Shown here in pieces: positions 46,875 to 55,906 of a DNA stretch of 64,000 bases. This DNA is from Gryllotalpicola protaetiae (GTDB lineage: Bacteria > Actinomycetota > Actinomycetes > Actinomycetales > Microbacteriaceae). Within the stretch, counting starts at the first letter, position 1. Each line of letters starts with the position of its first letter. The stretch spans positions 1,674,001 to 1,738,000 of the forward strand of contig NZ_CP032624.1 of assembly GCF_003627055.1 (NCBI RefSeq), in the 5' to 3' direction. Below the pieces are notes generated by a model that saw only the letters and a program-made list of their open reading frames with translations, searched no databases and was not told the DNA's origin. A program made the translations under genes and the position numbers.

Positions 46875-47788
46875 TCGGCGAGGCGCGCCGCCAGCCATGC
46901 GCGGGCCGCGCGCGCCTCGGGCAGACGGCTCGCGGCGAAGAAGACATGGAAGCCCTCGATGGCGGTGAAGCTCGCCACATCGACACCGTCAGTGCGCGCG
47001 GATGCCTGGAAGTCGCGCGCGTCCGGATAGAGCAGGTCCCGAGTGCCGAGCACGAGCGACGTCGCGGGCAAGCCGACATAGTCGGCGGCGAAGGCGGGGC
47101 TCACGAGCGCGTCCGCCGGGTCGAGCTCAGCGGCCCACAGGCGGCCGGCGATGCGCAGCCCGAGTGCGGCGAGGCTGGGGTCGCGGGTGTCCAGATCCGG
47201 CACCTCCGGATGCCGCAGCGTCACATCGAGCCAGGGTGCGGCCAGCACCAGATGCGCGGGCGCGGCCGCGGTTCCGCGCAGTCCGAGCGCGGTCGAGACG
47301 GCGAGGCCGCCGCCGGCGGAATCCCCGGCGAGCACGGGCGCGACGCCATCGCGCTGAGCCACCGCCTCGAGCAGTGAGGCCACCTCGGCGACGGCCCGGG
47401 TCCCGGTGCCGTTCGGTGCCAGCAGGTAGTCGGGTGCGATCACCCGAACGCCCAGTTCGCGCACGAGCGACGCGACGAGCCACCAGTGAGCCGTCTCGAA
47501 CTGGTGGATGTAGCCGCCGCCATGCAGCCACACGAGTGAGCGGGCGGATGCCGGTGCTGAGCGGGGCTCGACGACGAGGGCGTGCAGCGGGCCGAGCTTC
47601 TCCCAGCCCATCCGAAACTCGCGCCGGTACGCGGCGGGCGGCGCCGCGAACCGCCCGCCCTCGCTGTCCGCGATGTTCCGCAGCGTCCGCGCCTCGCTGG
47701 ACATGATCGGCTTGTAACGCAGTGCGGGAAGGAGCGCGGAGACAAATCGCATCGCCGGCGAGGGGCGGTCGGTCGAAGCATCCGTCAT
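46859..47788 (-). CDS. Alpha/beta hydrolase, hormone-sensitive-lipase-type esterase
   Basis: The 309-residue carboxylesterase has the oxyanion motif LHGGGY (residues ~89-94) and nucleophile elbow LAGDSAGGGL with Ser near residue 155, plus catalytic Asp in GTRDLLYPDAR and His in EGFHVFF. This is the HSL family that hydrolyses short acyl or glycan-acetyl esters. The gene is divergent from the Nudix gene. Confidence 0.92.
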   Translation of the reverse strand: MTDASTDRPSPAMRFVSALLPALRYKPIMSSEARTLRNIADSEGGRFAAPPAAYRREFRMGWEKLGPLHALVVEPRSAPASARSLVWLHGGGYIHQFETAHWWLVASLVRELGVRVIAPDYLLAPNGTGTRAVAEVASLLEAVAQRDGVAPVLAGDSAGGGLAVSTALGLRGTAAAPAHLVLAAPWLDVTLRHPEVPDLDTRDPSLAALGLRIAGRLWAAELDPADALVSPAFAADYVGLPATSLVLGTRDLLYPDARDFQASARTDGVDVASFTAIEGFHVFFAASRLPEARAARAWLAARLADYWVV

Positions 47789-47796
47789 GCCCGTAA

Positions 47797-47812
47797 CCTA
47801 GCCGCGGTTAGG
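47797..47812. promoter_or_regulatory. Near-palindrome between esterase and Nudix genes
   Basis: CTAGCCGCGGTTAG, centred on CCGCGG, is palindromic except for one base pair. It lies in the 33-base divergent gap between the esterase and Nudix starts. It could be an operator; no regulator is adjacent. Confidence 0.25.
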
Positions 47813-47821
47813 CTCGGTGCC

Positions 47822-48244
47822 ATGGCACTGCGGGTCGCTGCGTACTGCATCATCATCGAGGACGGGAAGATGCTGCTGTCGCATTGGAACGAGAACGGCA
47901 GCAACGGCTGGACGCTTCCGGGCGGCGGGCTCGATCCCTACGAGGACCCGGCGGATGCCGCGGTGCGCGAGGTCTTCGAAGAGACCGGCTATCGGGCAGA
48001 GCTCGGCGAGCTCCTCGGAATCGACTCGCACCTCGTCGCGGCCGAGCACCGCTTCCAAGGCGCGACCGAACCGCTGCAGGCGCTGCGCATCGTCTACCGC
48101 GCTCGGGTGGTCGGCGGCGAGCTCACCAACGAACTCGACGGCTCGACCGACGAGGCGGCGTGGTTCGATCTCGCCGAGGTCGCGAAGCTGAAGCGCGTCG
48201 GACTCGTCGAAGTCGGACTGAAGTTCGCTGGTATCGCGCTGTAG
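47822..48244 (+). CDS. Nudix hydrolase
   Basis: The 140-residue pyrophosphohydrolase has a full Nudix box, GGLDPYEDPADAAVREVFEETGY, shortened here to REVFEETGY with the preceding G-X5-E, at residues ~38-60. The WTLPGGG context before the box is typical. Substrate, perhaps an oxidised or damaged nucleotide, is not deducible. ATG at 47822 is preferred over a long upstream extension. Confidence 0.93.
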   Translation: MALRVAAYCIIIEDGKMLLSHWNENGSNGWTLPGGGLDPYEDPADAAVREVFEETGYRAELGELLGIDSHLVAAEHRFQGATEPLQALRIVYRARVVGGELTNELDGSTDEAAWFDLAEVAKLKRVGLVEVGLKFAGIAL

Positions 48245-48249
48245 TCCTG

Positions 48250-48771
48250 TCAGGACTCGGCGGAGGACTCCGGCTCGTCGGAGACCCAGAGCTCGTCGTC
48301 GGTGCGGAAGGTCTGCCACACGGCGTACGCGACGCCCGCGAGGGCGGCGACGCCGATCGCGATGCCGATGTAGGTGCCGATGCCCGTCTTCTTCTTGGCC
48401 GGGACCGGCGCCTTGCCCGAGACCTTCGCCGAGGCGTCCTTCAGGCGCTTGACAGCCGATTTGACACGGGTGTCGTTCGCGATGTCGGCGACGGAGAGCG
48501 CCGTGCCGAGGGCGGTGCCGATCGCGGGAACAAGGGTGCGGTTCACAAGGTCGCCGGCCTTGCCGGCCGCGGGTGCGACATAGCTCGCGTAGCCTTCGCG
48601 CACGCGCGGGTAGACCTGCTCGCGGGTCAGGTGCTGAGCCTGCTTGCCCGCCTCCTGTGCGACGGAGCCGGCGTGCGCCAGCACCTCCTGCTGGTGCGCG
48701 AGCAACAGCTGCGCCTCAGCCTTGAGCTTGTCGAGTTCCTTGAGGCGCTTCTTCGAAAGAGACGTACTCAC
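48250..48771 (-). CDS. Unknown membrane-anchored protein with coiled-coil N-terminus
   Basis: The 173-residue protein starts at GTG 48769-48771, with GGGAGG about nine bases upstream. Residues ~1-45 are charged and alpha-helical (KKRLKELDKLKAEAQLLL), followed by an Ala/Val-rich amphipathic region, a Lys/Ala/Pro segment and one C-terminal transmembrane helix (GIAIGVAALAGVAYAVW) with an acidic end. It is convergent with the Nudix gene, five bases away, and divergent from the cyclophilin. No family is recognised. Confidence 0.7.
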   Translation of the reverse strand: MSTSLSKKRLKELDKLKAEAQLLLAHQQEVLAHAGSVAQEAGKQAQHLTREQVYPRVREGYASYVAPAAGKAGDLVNRTLVPAIGTALGTALSVADIANDTRVKSAVKRLKDASAKVSGKAPVPAKKKTGIGTYIGIAIGVAALAGVAYAVWQTFRTDDELWVSDEPESSAES

Positions 48772-48886
48772 CGGGCTTACCTCCCACGGGGTTGGTGACG
48801 GGGTGCGCGAAACTTCAACCCATCTTGCCACCTGACCCCCAGGACACCACCAGGGCATTGACACGCCCTGTGAAAGAATTGCAGAC

Positions 48887-49426
48887 ATGTCGATTCACAC
48901 CGCCGTGGCCACCCTGCACACCAATTACGGCGACATCGTCGTCAACCTGTTCGGCAACCATGCGCCGAAGACCGTGAAGAACTTCATCGGCCTCTCCACC
49001 GGCGAGCAGGAGTGGGCGAACCCGGCCACCGGCGAGCGCTCGAACGAGCCGCTCTACAAGGGCGTGGTGTTCCACCGCATCATCCCCGGCTTCATGATCC
49101 AGGGCGGCGACCCGCTCGGTACCGGCACCGGCGGCCCCGGCTACCAGTTCGACGACGAGATCCACCCGGAGCTCACCTTCACCAAGCCCTACCTGCTCGC
49201 CATGGCCAACGCGGGCAAGCGCCTCGGCAAGGGCACCAACGGGTCCCAGTTCTTCATCACGACCGACCCGACCCCGTGGCTGCAGGGCAACCACACCATC
49301 TTCGGCGAGGTCGCCGACGAGGCGTCCCAGGCCGTCGTCGCGAAGATCGCCGCGGTGCCGACCGACGGCCGCGACCGCCCGCTCGACGACGTCGTCATCG
49401 AGTCGGTCGACGTCGCGGGCGTCTGA
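48887..49426 (+). CDS. Peptidyl-prolyl cis-trans isomerase (cyclophilin)
   Basis: The 179-residue protein has the cyclophilin core: YKGVVFHRIIPGFMIQGGDP at ~60-80, FFITTDPTPWLQGNHTIFGEV and the Trp that contacts cyclosporin. No signal peptide is visible, so it is cytosolic, as in actinobacterial PpiA. A TTGACA lies 29 bases before the ATG but no good -10 follows. It is 23 bases upstream of the rhomboid gene. Confidence 0.95.
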   Translation: MSIHTAVATLHTNYGDIVVNLFGNHAPKTVKNFIGLSTGEQEWANPATGERSNEPLYKGVVFHRIIPGFMIQGGDPLGTGTGGPGYQFDDEIHPELTFTKPYLLAMANAGKRLGKGTNGSQFFITTDPTPWLQGNHTIFGEVADEASQAVVAKIAAVPTDGRDRPLDDVVIESVDVAGV

Positions 49427-49449
49427 CGCGGATCGGCTGAGGAGTCCGC

Positions 49450-50316
49450 ATGAGCTACGGCGGCCAGACGGACTCGAACGTCTGCTACCGGCATCCGAAC
49501 CGCCAGAGCTTCGTCGTCTGCCAGCGCTGCGGCCGCACCATCTGCGGCGAATGCCAGACGCCGGCGCCGGTCGGTGTGATCTGCCCGGAGTGCATGCGCG
49601 AGGCACGCGCGAGCGCGCCTCGCACCCGGCCTGAGACCGTCAGAAGAATCGGATTCCTGAGCCGCAGCGGCCAGCCCGTGATGACCTACGCCCTCATGGC
49701 CGTGTGCGTCGCGGTGTTCATCGCGCAGAACATCCCGGGCGTCGGCTCTCACGTGACCAATGCGCTGCTCTATGCGGGCGGATTCTCGTACCCGGCCAGC
49801 GCCGGCGGCAGCTTCCAGCCGTGGCGTCTGCTGACGAGCGTGTTCGCCCACGCGAGCCTCATCCACATCGCGCTGAACATGTACACGCTGTGGATCTTCG
49901 GGCAGATCCTCGAGCCGATGATCGGGAAGTGGCGCTATCTCGCGCTGTTCCTGATCAGCGGCGTCTTCGGGTCGGTCGGCATGCTGGTGCTCGCGCCGAA
50001 CCAGGGCGCGGTCGGCGCCTCAGGCGCGATCTTCGGCATGTTCGGGGCGCTCGTCGTGATCCAGCGGAAGCTCGGCGGCCCGATCAGGCAGTTGATCGTG
50101 CTGATCGTGATCAACCTCGCGTTCGGCTTCATCCCGATCTTCGGCGCGCACATCGCCTGGCAGGCGCACGTCGGCGGCCTGGTCGGCGGCCTGCTGGCCG
50201 GCCTCATCCTCACGGAGACGCGCAAGAGGTCTCAGCTGCCGCTGCAGATCGTGCTGCTCATCGTGCTCGGCATCGTCGCCGTGCTGGCCGGCATCTACCC
50301 GGTCTTCCGTTATTAA
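49450..50316 (+). CDS. Rhomboid family intramembrane serine protease with N-terminal zinc finger
   Basis: The 288-residue protein has an N-terminal B-box-like zinc finger (CYRHPNR, VCQRCGRTIC, CPECM) followed by six membrane helices. The catalytic serine is in GASGAIFGMFG, and a His lies in the later helix (WQAHVGGLVGG). The loop-helix HIALNMYTLW is conserved. Such enzymes cleave transmembrane substrates. It follows the cyclophilin gene and ends at a DnaA-box-rich hairpin region. Confidence 0.93.
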   Translation: MSYGGQTDSNVCYRHPNRQSFVVCQRCGRTICGECQTPAPVGVICPECMREARASAPRTRPETVRRIGFLSRSGQPVMTYALMAVCVAVFIAQNIPGVGSHVTNALLYAGGFSYPASAGGSFQPWRLLTSVFAHASLIHIALNMYTLWIFGQILEPMIGKWRYLALFLISGVFGSVGMLVLAPNQGAVGASGAIFGMFGALVVIQRKLGGPIRQLIVLIVINLAFGFIPIFGAHIAWQAHVGGLVGGLLAGLILTETRKRSQLPLQIVLLIVLGIVAVLAGIYPVFRY

Positions 50317-50320
50317 GACA

Positions 50321-50358
50321 CTGTCCACAACTGTGGAGAACCGATGGGGTTATCCACA
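50321..50358. promoter_or_regulatory. DnaA-box-like sites after the rhomboid gene
   Basis: A short palindrome TCCACA-AC-TGTGGA (50324-50337) and a perfect forward DnaA box TTATCCACA at 50350-50358 lie within 40 bases. This is about 17 kb from oriC and inside a convergent intergenic region. It could titrate DnaA. Confidence 0.45.
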
Positions 50359-50367
50359 GTCTTAATA

Positions 50368-50407
50368 ACACTGGGGATAATTACACGCCTGTAATTATCC
50401 CCAGTGT
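50368..50407. terminator. Long perfect hairpin between convergent rhomboid and crgA genes
   Basis: An 18-bp perfect inverted repeat, 50368-50385 with 50390-50407, around loop CGCC. Its arms contain TGGGGATAA and TTATCCCCA. It is strikingly AT-rich for this genome and well placed as a bidirectional terminator. Confidence 0.8.
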
Positions 50408-50430
50408 GATGAGTGTGTGGAAAGGAGCCG

Positions 50431-50673
50431 CTACTTCCACCTCGTCGTCATGAGGAAGCCGACGAAGGCGATCGCGAAGCCGATCAGGATGTTCCACGAG
50501 TTCAGGCCCGGGATCGGAAGGCTCGCACCACTCAGGTAGAACACGATGATCCACAGCAGGCCGACGATCATGAATCCGATCATCAGCGGCTTGTACCAGA
50601 CGGGGTTCCCCGCATGTTCGCGTGCGGCAGCGCGCTCTTCGGGCGTGAGCTTGCTACGGGTCTTTGAAGCCAT
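50431..50673 (-). CDS. crgA: Cell division protein CrgA
   Basis: The 80-residue membrane protein has two transmembrane helices (residues ~30-50 and 60-76), a charged cytoplasmic start (SKLTPEERAAAREH) and the CrgA end GFLMTTRWK. CrgA coordinates FtsZ-ring activity and the septal synthesis machinery in actinobacteria. ATG at 50671-50673. It is divergent from the sortase gene and convergent with the rhomboid gene, as in other actinobacteria near pknB. Confidence 0.93.
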   Translation of the reverse strand: MASKTRSKLTPEERAAAREHAGNPVWYKPLMIGFMIVGLLWIIVFYLSGASLPIPGLNSWNILIGFAIAFVGFLMTTRWK

Positions 50674-50751
50674 GGCCCCAGAGTACCGGGCCCGGCCGGG
50701 ACCGGCCCGTATAAAGGCAACTGCCCGGGATGCCTGGCTAGACTCACCCGC

Positions 50752-51531
50752 GTGAGCCGACCACGCACCGAGAACGAGACGGCGCCCGCGAAGCCGCGGG
50801 CGCGGGTGTCCTTCCTCGGCATCGCCGGCGAGCTGCTGCTCACCGCAGGCGTTCTGGTGCTGCTGTTCATCGCGTGGCAGAACGTCTTCAACAGCTGGGT
50901 GCTCAACGGCCAGCAGAACGGCGCCGCCAGCCAGCTCGGCAAGCAGTGGCTCGAGAACTCGGCGCCCGCACCGAGCAGCTCGCCCGGTGCGAGCGGCGGT
51001 TCGGGGCAGGCATCCGTCGGTCCTGACGCGGCCATACCTGTGGCGAGCGAGCCGGCCAACGCGCAGCCGATCGCCGTGATCTACGTGCCGCGGTTCGGCA
51101 CCGACTGGAAGCGCACGATCCGCGAAGGGACCGGCGACGATGTGCTCAACAGCCCGCGGGCAGGCGTCGGGCACTACGCCAAGACGGGCATGCCGGGAGC
51201 CGTGGGGAACTTCGCGGTCGCGGCGCACGACACCGGCTACGGCAGCACCTTCCTGCACGTGCAGAACCTGCGCCTCGGCGACAAGGTCTACGTGCAGACC
51301 AAGGACGGTTTCTACACCTACGCGTTCCGCAACTACCAGTACGTGCAGCCGACGGACGTGGCGGTGCTCGACCCGGTGCCGAGCCAGGGCGGCGCGCAGG
51401 CATCCGACCGGATTCTCACCATGACCACCTGCAACCCGCCGTACCACACCGTCGAGCGGTTGATCTCGTATTCCGTGCTCGAGTCGTTCTCGACGACGCC
51501 GCCCGCCGCGATCGCATCGGATGTGGGCTGA
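50752..51531 (+). CDS. Class E sortase
   Basis: The 259-residue transpeptidase has an N-terminal membrane anchor (ELLLTAGVLVLLFIAW), a Ser/Gly/Pro-rich linker at ~72-95 and a sortase barrel with catalytic Cys in LTMTTCNPPY, the Arg shortly after (VERLIS) and a His in AVAAHDTGY. Class E sortases attach proteins with LAXTG motifs. The GTG start at 50752 is divergent from crgA. It forms an operon with the small membrane gene and pabA-like gene. Confidence 0.9.
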   Translation: MSRPRTENETAPAKPRARVSFLGIAGELLLTAGVLVLLFIAWQNVFNSWVLNGQQNGAASQLGKQWLENSAPAPSSSPGASGGSGQASVGPDAAIPVASEPANAQPIAVIYVPRFGTDWKRTIREGTGDDVLNSPRAGVGHYAKTGMPGAVGNFAVAAHDTGYGSTFLHVQNLRLGDKVYVQTKDGFYTYAFRNYQYVQPTDVAVLDPVPSQGGAQASDRILTMTTCNPPYHTVERLISYSVLESFSTTPPAAIASDVG

Positions 51532-51692
51532 TGTACGCCGCACTGTGGCGTGTGCTGCCCGGCCCATGGTGGCTCCGCCTGATCATCCTGCTGGTGCTGC
51601 TCGCGGCCGTGCTCTTCGTGCTGTTCGAGTGGGTCTTCCCGCTCATCGACGGGATTCTGAACAAGAACGACCAGGGTACGGTGGGCACGTGA
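51531..51692 (+). CDS. 53-residue single-pass membrane protein
   Basis: A short gene starting with ATG at 51531 shares its first A with the sortase stop (TGATG), and its stop overlaps the next GTG. The product begins MYAALWRVLPGPWW and has one hydrophobic helix (LIILLVLLAAVLFVLF) and a polar end NKNDQGTVGT. The small membrane protein is found next to class E sortases in related genomes by my recollection; function unknown. The tight overlaps on both sides support a true gene. Confidence 0.75.
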   Translation: MYAALWRVLPGPWWLRLIILLVLLAAVLFVLFEWVFPLIDGILNKNDQGTVGT

Positions 51693-52327
51693 CCCGGGTG
51701 CTCGTGATCGACAACTACGACAGCTTCGTCTACACGTTGAACGGGTACCTGCAGGAGCTCGGCGCCGAGACGGTGGTGCTCCGCAACGATGTTCTCACTG
51801 AAGCCGACGTCTTGGCCGAACTGGCCGGCTTCGATGCGGTCCTCGTCTCGCCCGGACCGGGAACACCGGCCGACGCGGGGGTGTCGATCGCGATGGTGCG
51901 CGCCGCGCTCGAATCGGGGACTCCGCTGCTCGGCGTGTGTCTCGGCCACCAGGCGATCGCGGAGGCCTTTGGCGCGGTGGTCACCAACGCCGAAGAGCTG
52001 ATGCACGGCAAGACGTCGCTTGTAAGCCATGACGACGACGCGTTCTGGGCCGGAGTGCGGCAGCCGTTCACGGCGACCCGCTATCACTCGCTCGCGGTCG
52101 TCGACGGCACGGTGCCGCCGGAGCTCGTCGTCACCGCGCGGACAGAAGGCGGAGTGATCATGGGGCTCAAGCATGCGAGCGCGCCGATCTGGGGCGTTCA
52201 GTTCCACCCGGAATCCGTGCTCACGGAAGACGGCTACCGCATGCTGGGGAACTGGCTCGAGGCAGCGGGGCTGGCGGGCGCGCGCGAGCGCGCGGCCCAC
52301 CTGGACCCGCTGCTCAAGGCGTCGTAG
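51689..52327 (+). CDS. Aminodeoxychorismate/anthranilate synthase glutamine amidotransferase
   Basis: The 212-residue class I amidotransferase has LVIDNYDSFVYTLNGYL at the start, SPGPGTP, the catalytic Cys in LLGVCLGHQAIAEA and the His/Glu pair in GVQFHPESVL. It supplies ammonia for p-aminobenzoate or tryptophan synthesis; the synthase partner is not in this window, so the choice between pabA and trpG is open. GTG overlaps the small membrane gene. It ends next to the convergent pknB. Confidence 0.9.
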   Translation: MTRVLVIDNYDSFVYTLNGYLQELGAETVVLRNDVLTEADVLAELAGFDAVLVSPGPGTPADAGVSIAMVRAALESGTPLLGVCLGHQAIAEAFGAVVTNAEELMHGKTSLVSHDDDAFWAGVRQPFTATRYHSLAVVDGTVPPELVVTARTEGGVIMGLKHASAPIWGVQFHPESVLTEDGYRMLGNWLEAAGLAGARERAAHLDPLLKAS

Positions 52328-52342
52328 CCGGCTGCGCCGGGC

Positions 52343-54070
<1,728 letters not shown>

Positions 54071-54115
54071 TTGGCGATCAGGGTAGCAATCGTTGGTTGG
54101 GGTCTGGCTGAACCC

Positions 54116-55906
54116 TCACGGCTTCGTGGCGGCGGTGCCGCTCGTTCCGCCGTCGGTCCCGCCGCCCTCGCCCGCAGGCGGGGCGGTCGGAGTCTGAGTG
54201 GGCTGTGAGGCCGACTGCACCGGCACGGAGAGTGCAGGCGACTGCGCCGACCAATTGGCGTTGGCACACTGGATCGAGTAGGTGACGGTGACGGTCGAGC
54301 CGGCGTTGCTGCTCGAGGCGGTCCACTGCGCGGTCGGCGTGGAGCCGTCGACCTGCTGCACCTGCGTCCCGTTCACGTAGAGGCGGCGACCCGTGAGCGT
54401 CTGGTTCGAGGGGCACGAGTCGTTGCCGAAGGCGAAGGTGATCTGAGTTCCCGGCGTTGCAGGCGGGCCGTTCGGCGACATGCTCTGCACCGTCGGTGCC
54501 GCCGCCGGCGCGCTCGGCTGCACCAGCGAACCGTAGACATAGAGCGTGACCTGCAGGTCGAACGGCACCTGCTGGGTCGGGTCGATGTCATAGACCTGGC
54601 CGACGCTGTCGGCATCCGTCGCGTGCTTCGACGTGTCGGCGGTGACGTTGTGCCAGCCGTTGCTGTTCAGCTTCGCCGTCGCGTCGGCCTGTGACAGACC
54701 GACGTAGTCGTTCGGGTTGATGAGGCCGCTGTCGGCTGTCGGCGACGGGGAGTCGGTCGGGGTCGCGACCGGCGAGTGGCTGGTCTCGGTCGCCGTCGGC
54801 TCGGGCGTGCCGCCGCCGACGAACTGGCTGATGATCGCCCAGGCGAGCGCGCCGACGAGCAGCACGATGAGGACGATGAGCGGGATCGTCCACGGACTGC
54901 GCTTCTTGGTCTGCCGCGCGGCCTCGGCGCGCGCAGCGGGGCTGTCCGACGTCGCCAGCGCGCTGACCGTCGGATAGAGGGTCGTCGCCGACGTCGGGGC
55001 GGCGGCGCCGGACGGCATGAGCTGCGTGGCGGCCGTCAACGTCGCCCCGCCCAGCACGGCGGGCACGGCGGCCGCCGCGCTCGCGACGTCTCCGCGGCGC
55101 AGCGACTGCGCGGCGCGGGCGAGGTGCGCGGCCGACGCCGGGCGATCGCTCGGATTCTTGGCGATCGACGCCATGATGAGGTTCCGCACCGGCTCGGGCA
55201 CGGTACCGGGCAGCTCGGGCGGGGCCTCGTTGATCTGCGCCATCGCGATCGCGACCTGCGACTCGCCCGTGAACGGCCGACGGCCCGCGACGCACTCGTA
55301 GGCGACGATGCCGAGCGAGTAGATATCTGTTGCGGGGGATGCCGGGTGCCCGCTCGCCTGCTCGGGCGACAGGTACTGCACGGTGCCCATCACCTGGCCG
55401 GTCGCGGTCAGCGGCACCTGGTCGGCGACGCGCGCGATGCCGAAGTCGGTGATCTTGACCCGTCCCTCCGGTGTGATGAGCAGGTTGCCCGGCTTGATGT
55501 CGCGGTGCACGAGGCCCGCCGCGTGGGCGGCCTGCAGCGCAGACGCCGTCTGCGCGACGATGTCGAGCGTGCGGTCTGCGGAGAGGTGGCCCTCGCGCTC
55601 GAGGATCGACGAGAGCGCCTCGCCCGGCACGAGCTCCATCACGAGGAAGGCGCTGCCGTCCTCCTCGCCGTAGTCGAAGACGTTCGCGATGCCCTCGTGG
55701 TTCACGAGCGCCGCGTGCCGCGCCTCCGTGCGGAAGCGCTCGAGGAACGCCGGGTCGCCGAGGTACTCGTCTTTCAGGATCTTGATCGCGACGGTGCGCC
55801 CGATGACCTGGTCGGTCGCCTGCCACACCTCGCCCATGCCGCCGATGGCGATCCGCGACTGCAGCTGGTATCGCCCACCGAAAGTGAGCCCTGCCGAAGG
55901 TCTCAT
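54116..55906 (-). CDS. pknA: Serine/threonine protein kinase (PknA-like) with extracellular cysteine domain
   Basis: The 596-residue kinase has GGMGEVWQATD, VAIKILKDE, HRDIKPGNLL and DFGIARVAD, a Pro/Ala-rich juxtamembrane part, one transmembrane helix near residue 345, a single PASTA-like domain (NPNDYVGLSQADATAKLN) and a Thr/Ser-rich C-terminal region with two Cys (SCPSNQ and IQCANAN). That last region is unusual for PknA, which in mycobacteria lacks a large ectodomain. ATG at 55904-55906 overlaps the pbpA stop (ATGA). Confidence 0.93.
   Translation of the reverse strand: MRPSAGLTFGGRYQLQSRIAIGGMGEVWQATDQVIGRTVAIKILKDEYLGDPAFLERFRTEARHAALVNHEGIANVFDYGEEDGSAFLVMELVPGEALSSILEREGHLSADRTLDIVAQTASALQAAHAAGLVHRDIKPGNLLITPEGRVKITDFGIARVADQVPLTATGQVMGTVQYLSPEQASGHPASPATDIYSLGIVAYECVAGRRPFTGESQVAIAMAQINEAPPELPGTVPEPVRNLIMASIAKNPSDRPASAAHLARAAQSLRRGDVASAAAAVPAVLGGATLTAATQLMPSGAAAPTSATTLYPTVSALATSDSPAARAEAARQTKKRSPWTIPLIVLIVLLVGALAWAIISQFVGGGTPEPTATETSHSPVATPTDSPSPTADSGLINPNDYVGLSQADATAKLNSNGWHNVTADTSKHATDADSVGQVYDIDPTQQVPFDLQVTLYVYGSLVQPSAPAAAPTVQSMSPNGPPATPGTQITFAFGNDSCPSNQTLTGRRLYVNGTQVQQVDGSTPTAQWTASSSNAGSTVTVTYSIQCANANWSAQSPALSVPVQSASQPTQTPTAPPAGEGGGTDGGTSGTAATKP

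Noticed and set aside
48858-48880. Promoter with a perfect TTGACA before the cyclophilin gene
   Set aside because: No acceptable -10 element occurs at 16-18 bases distance.
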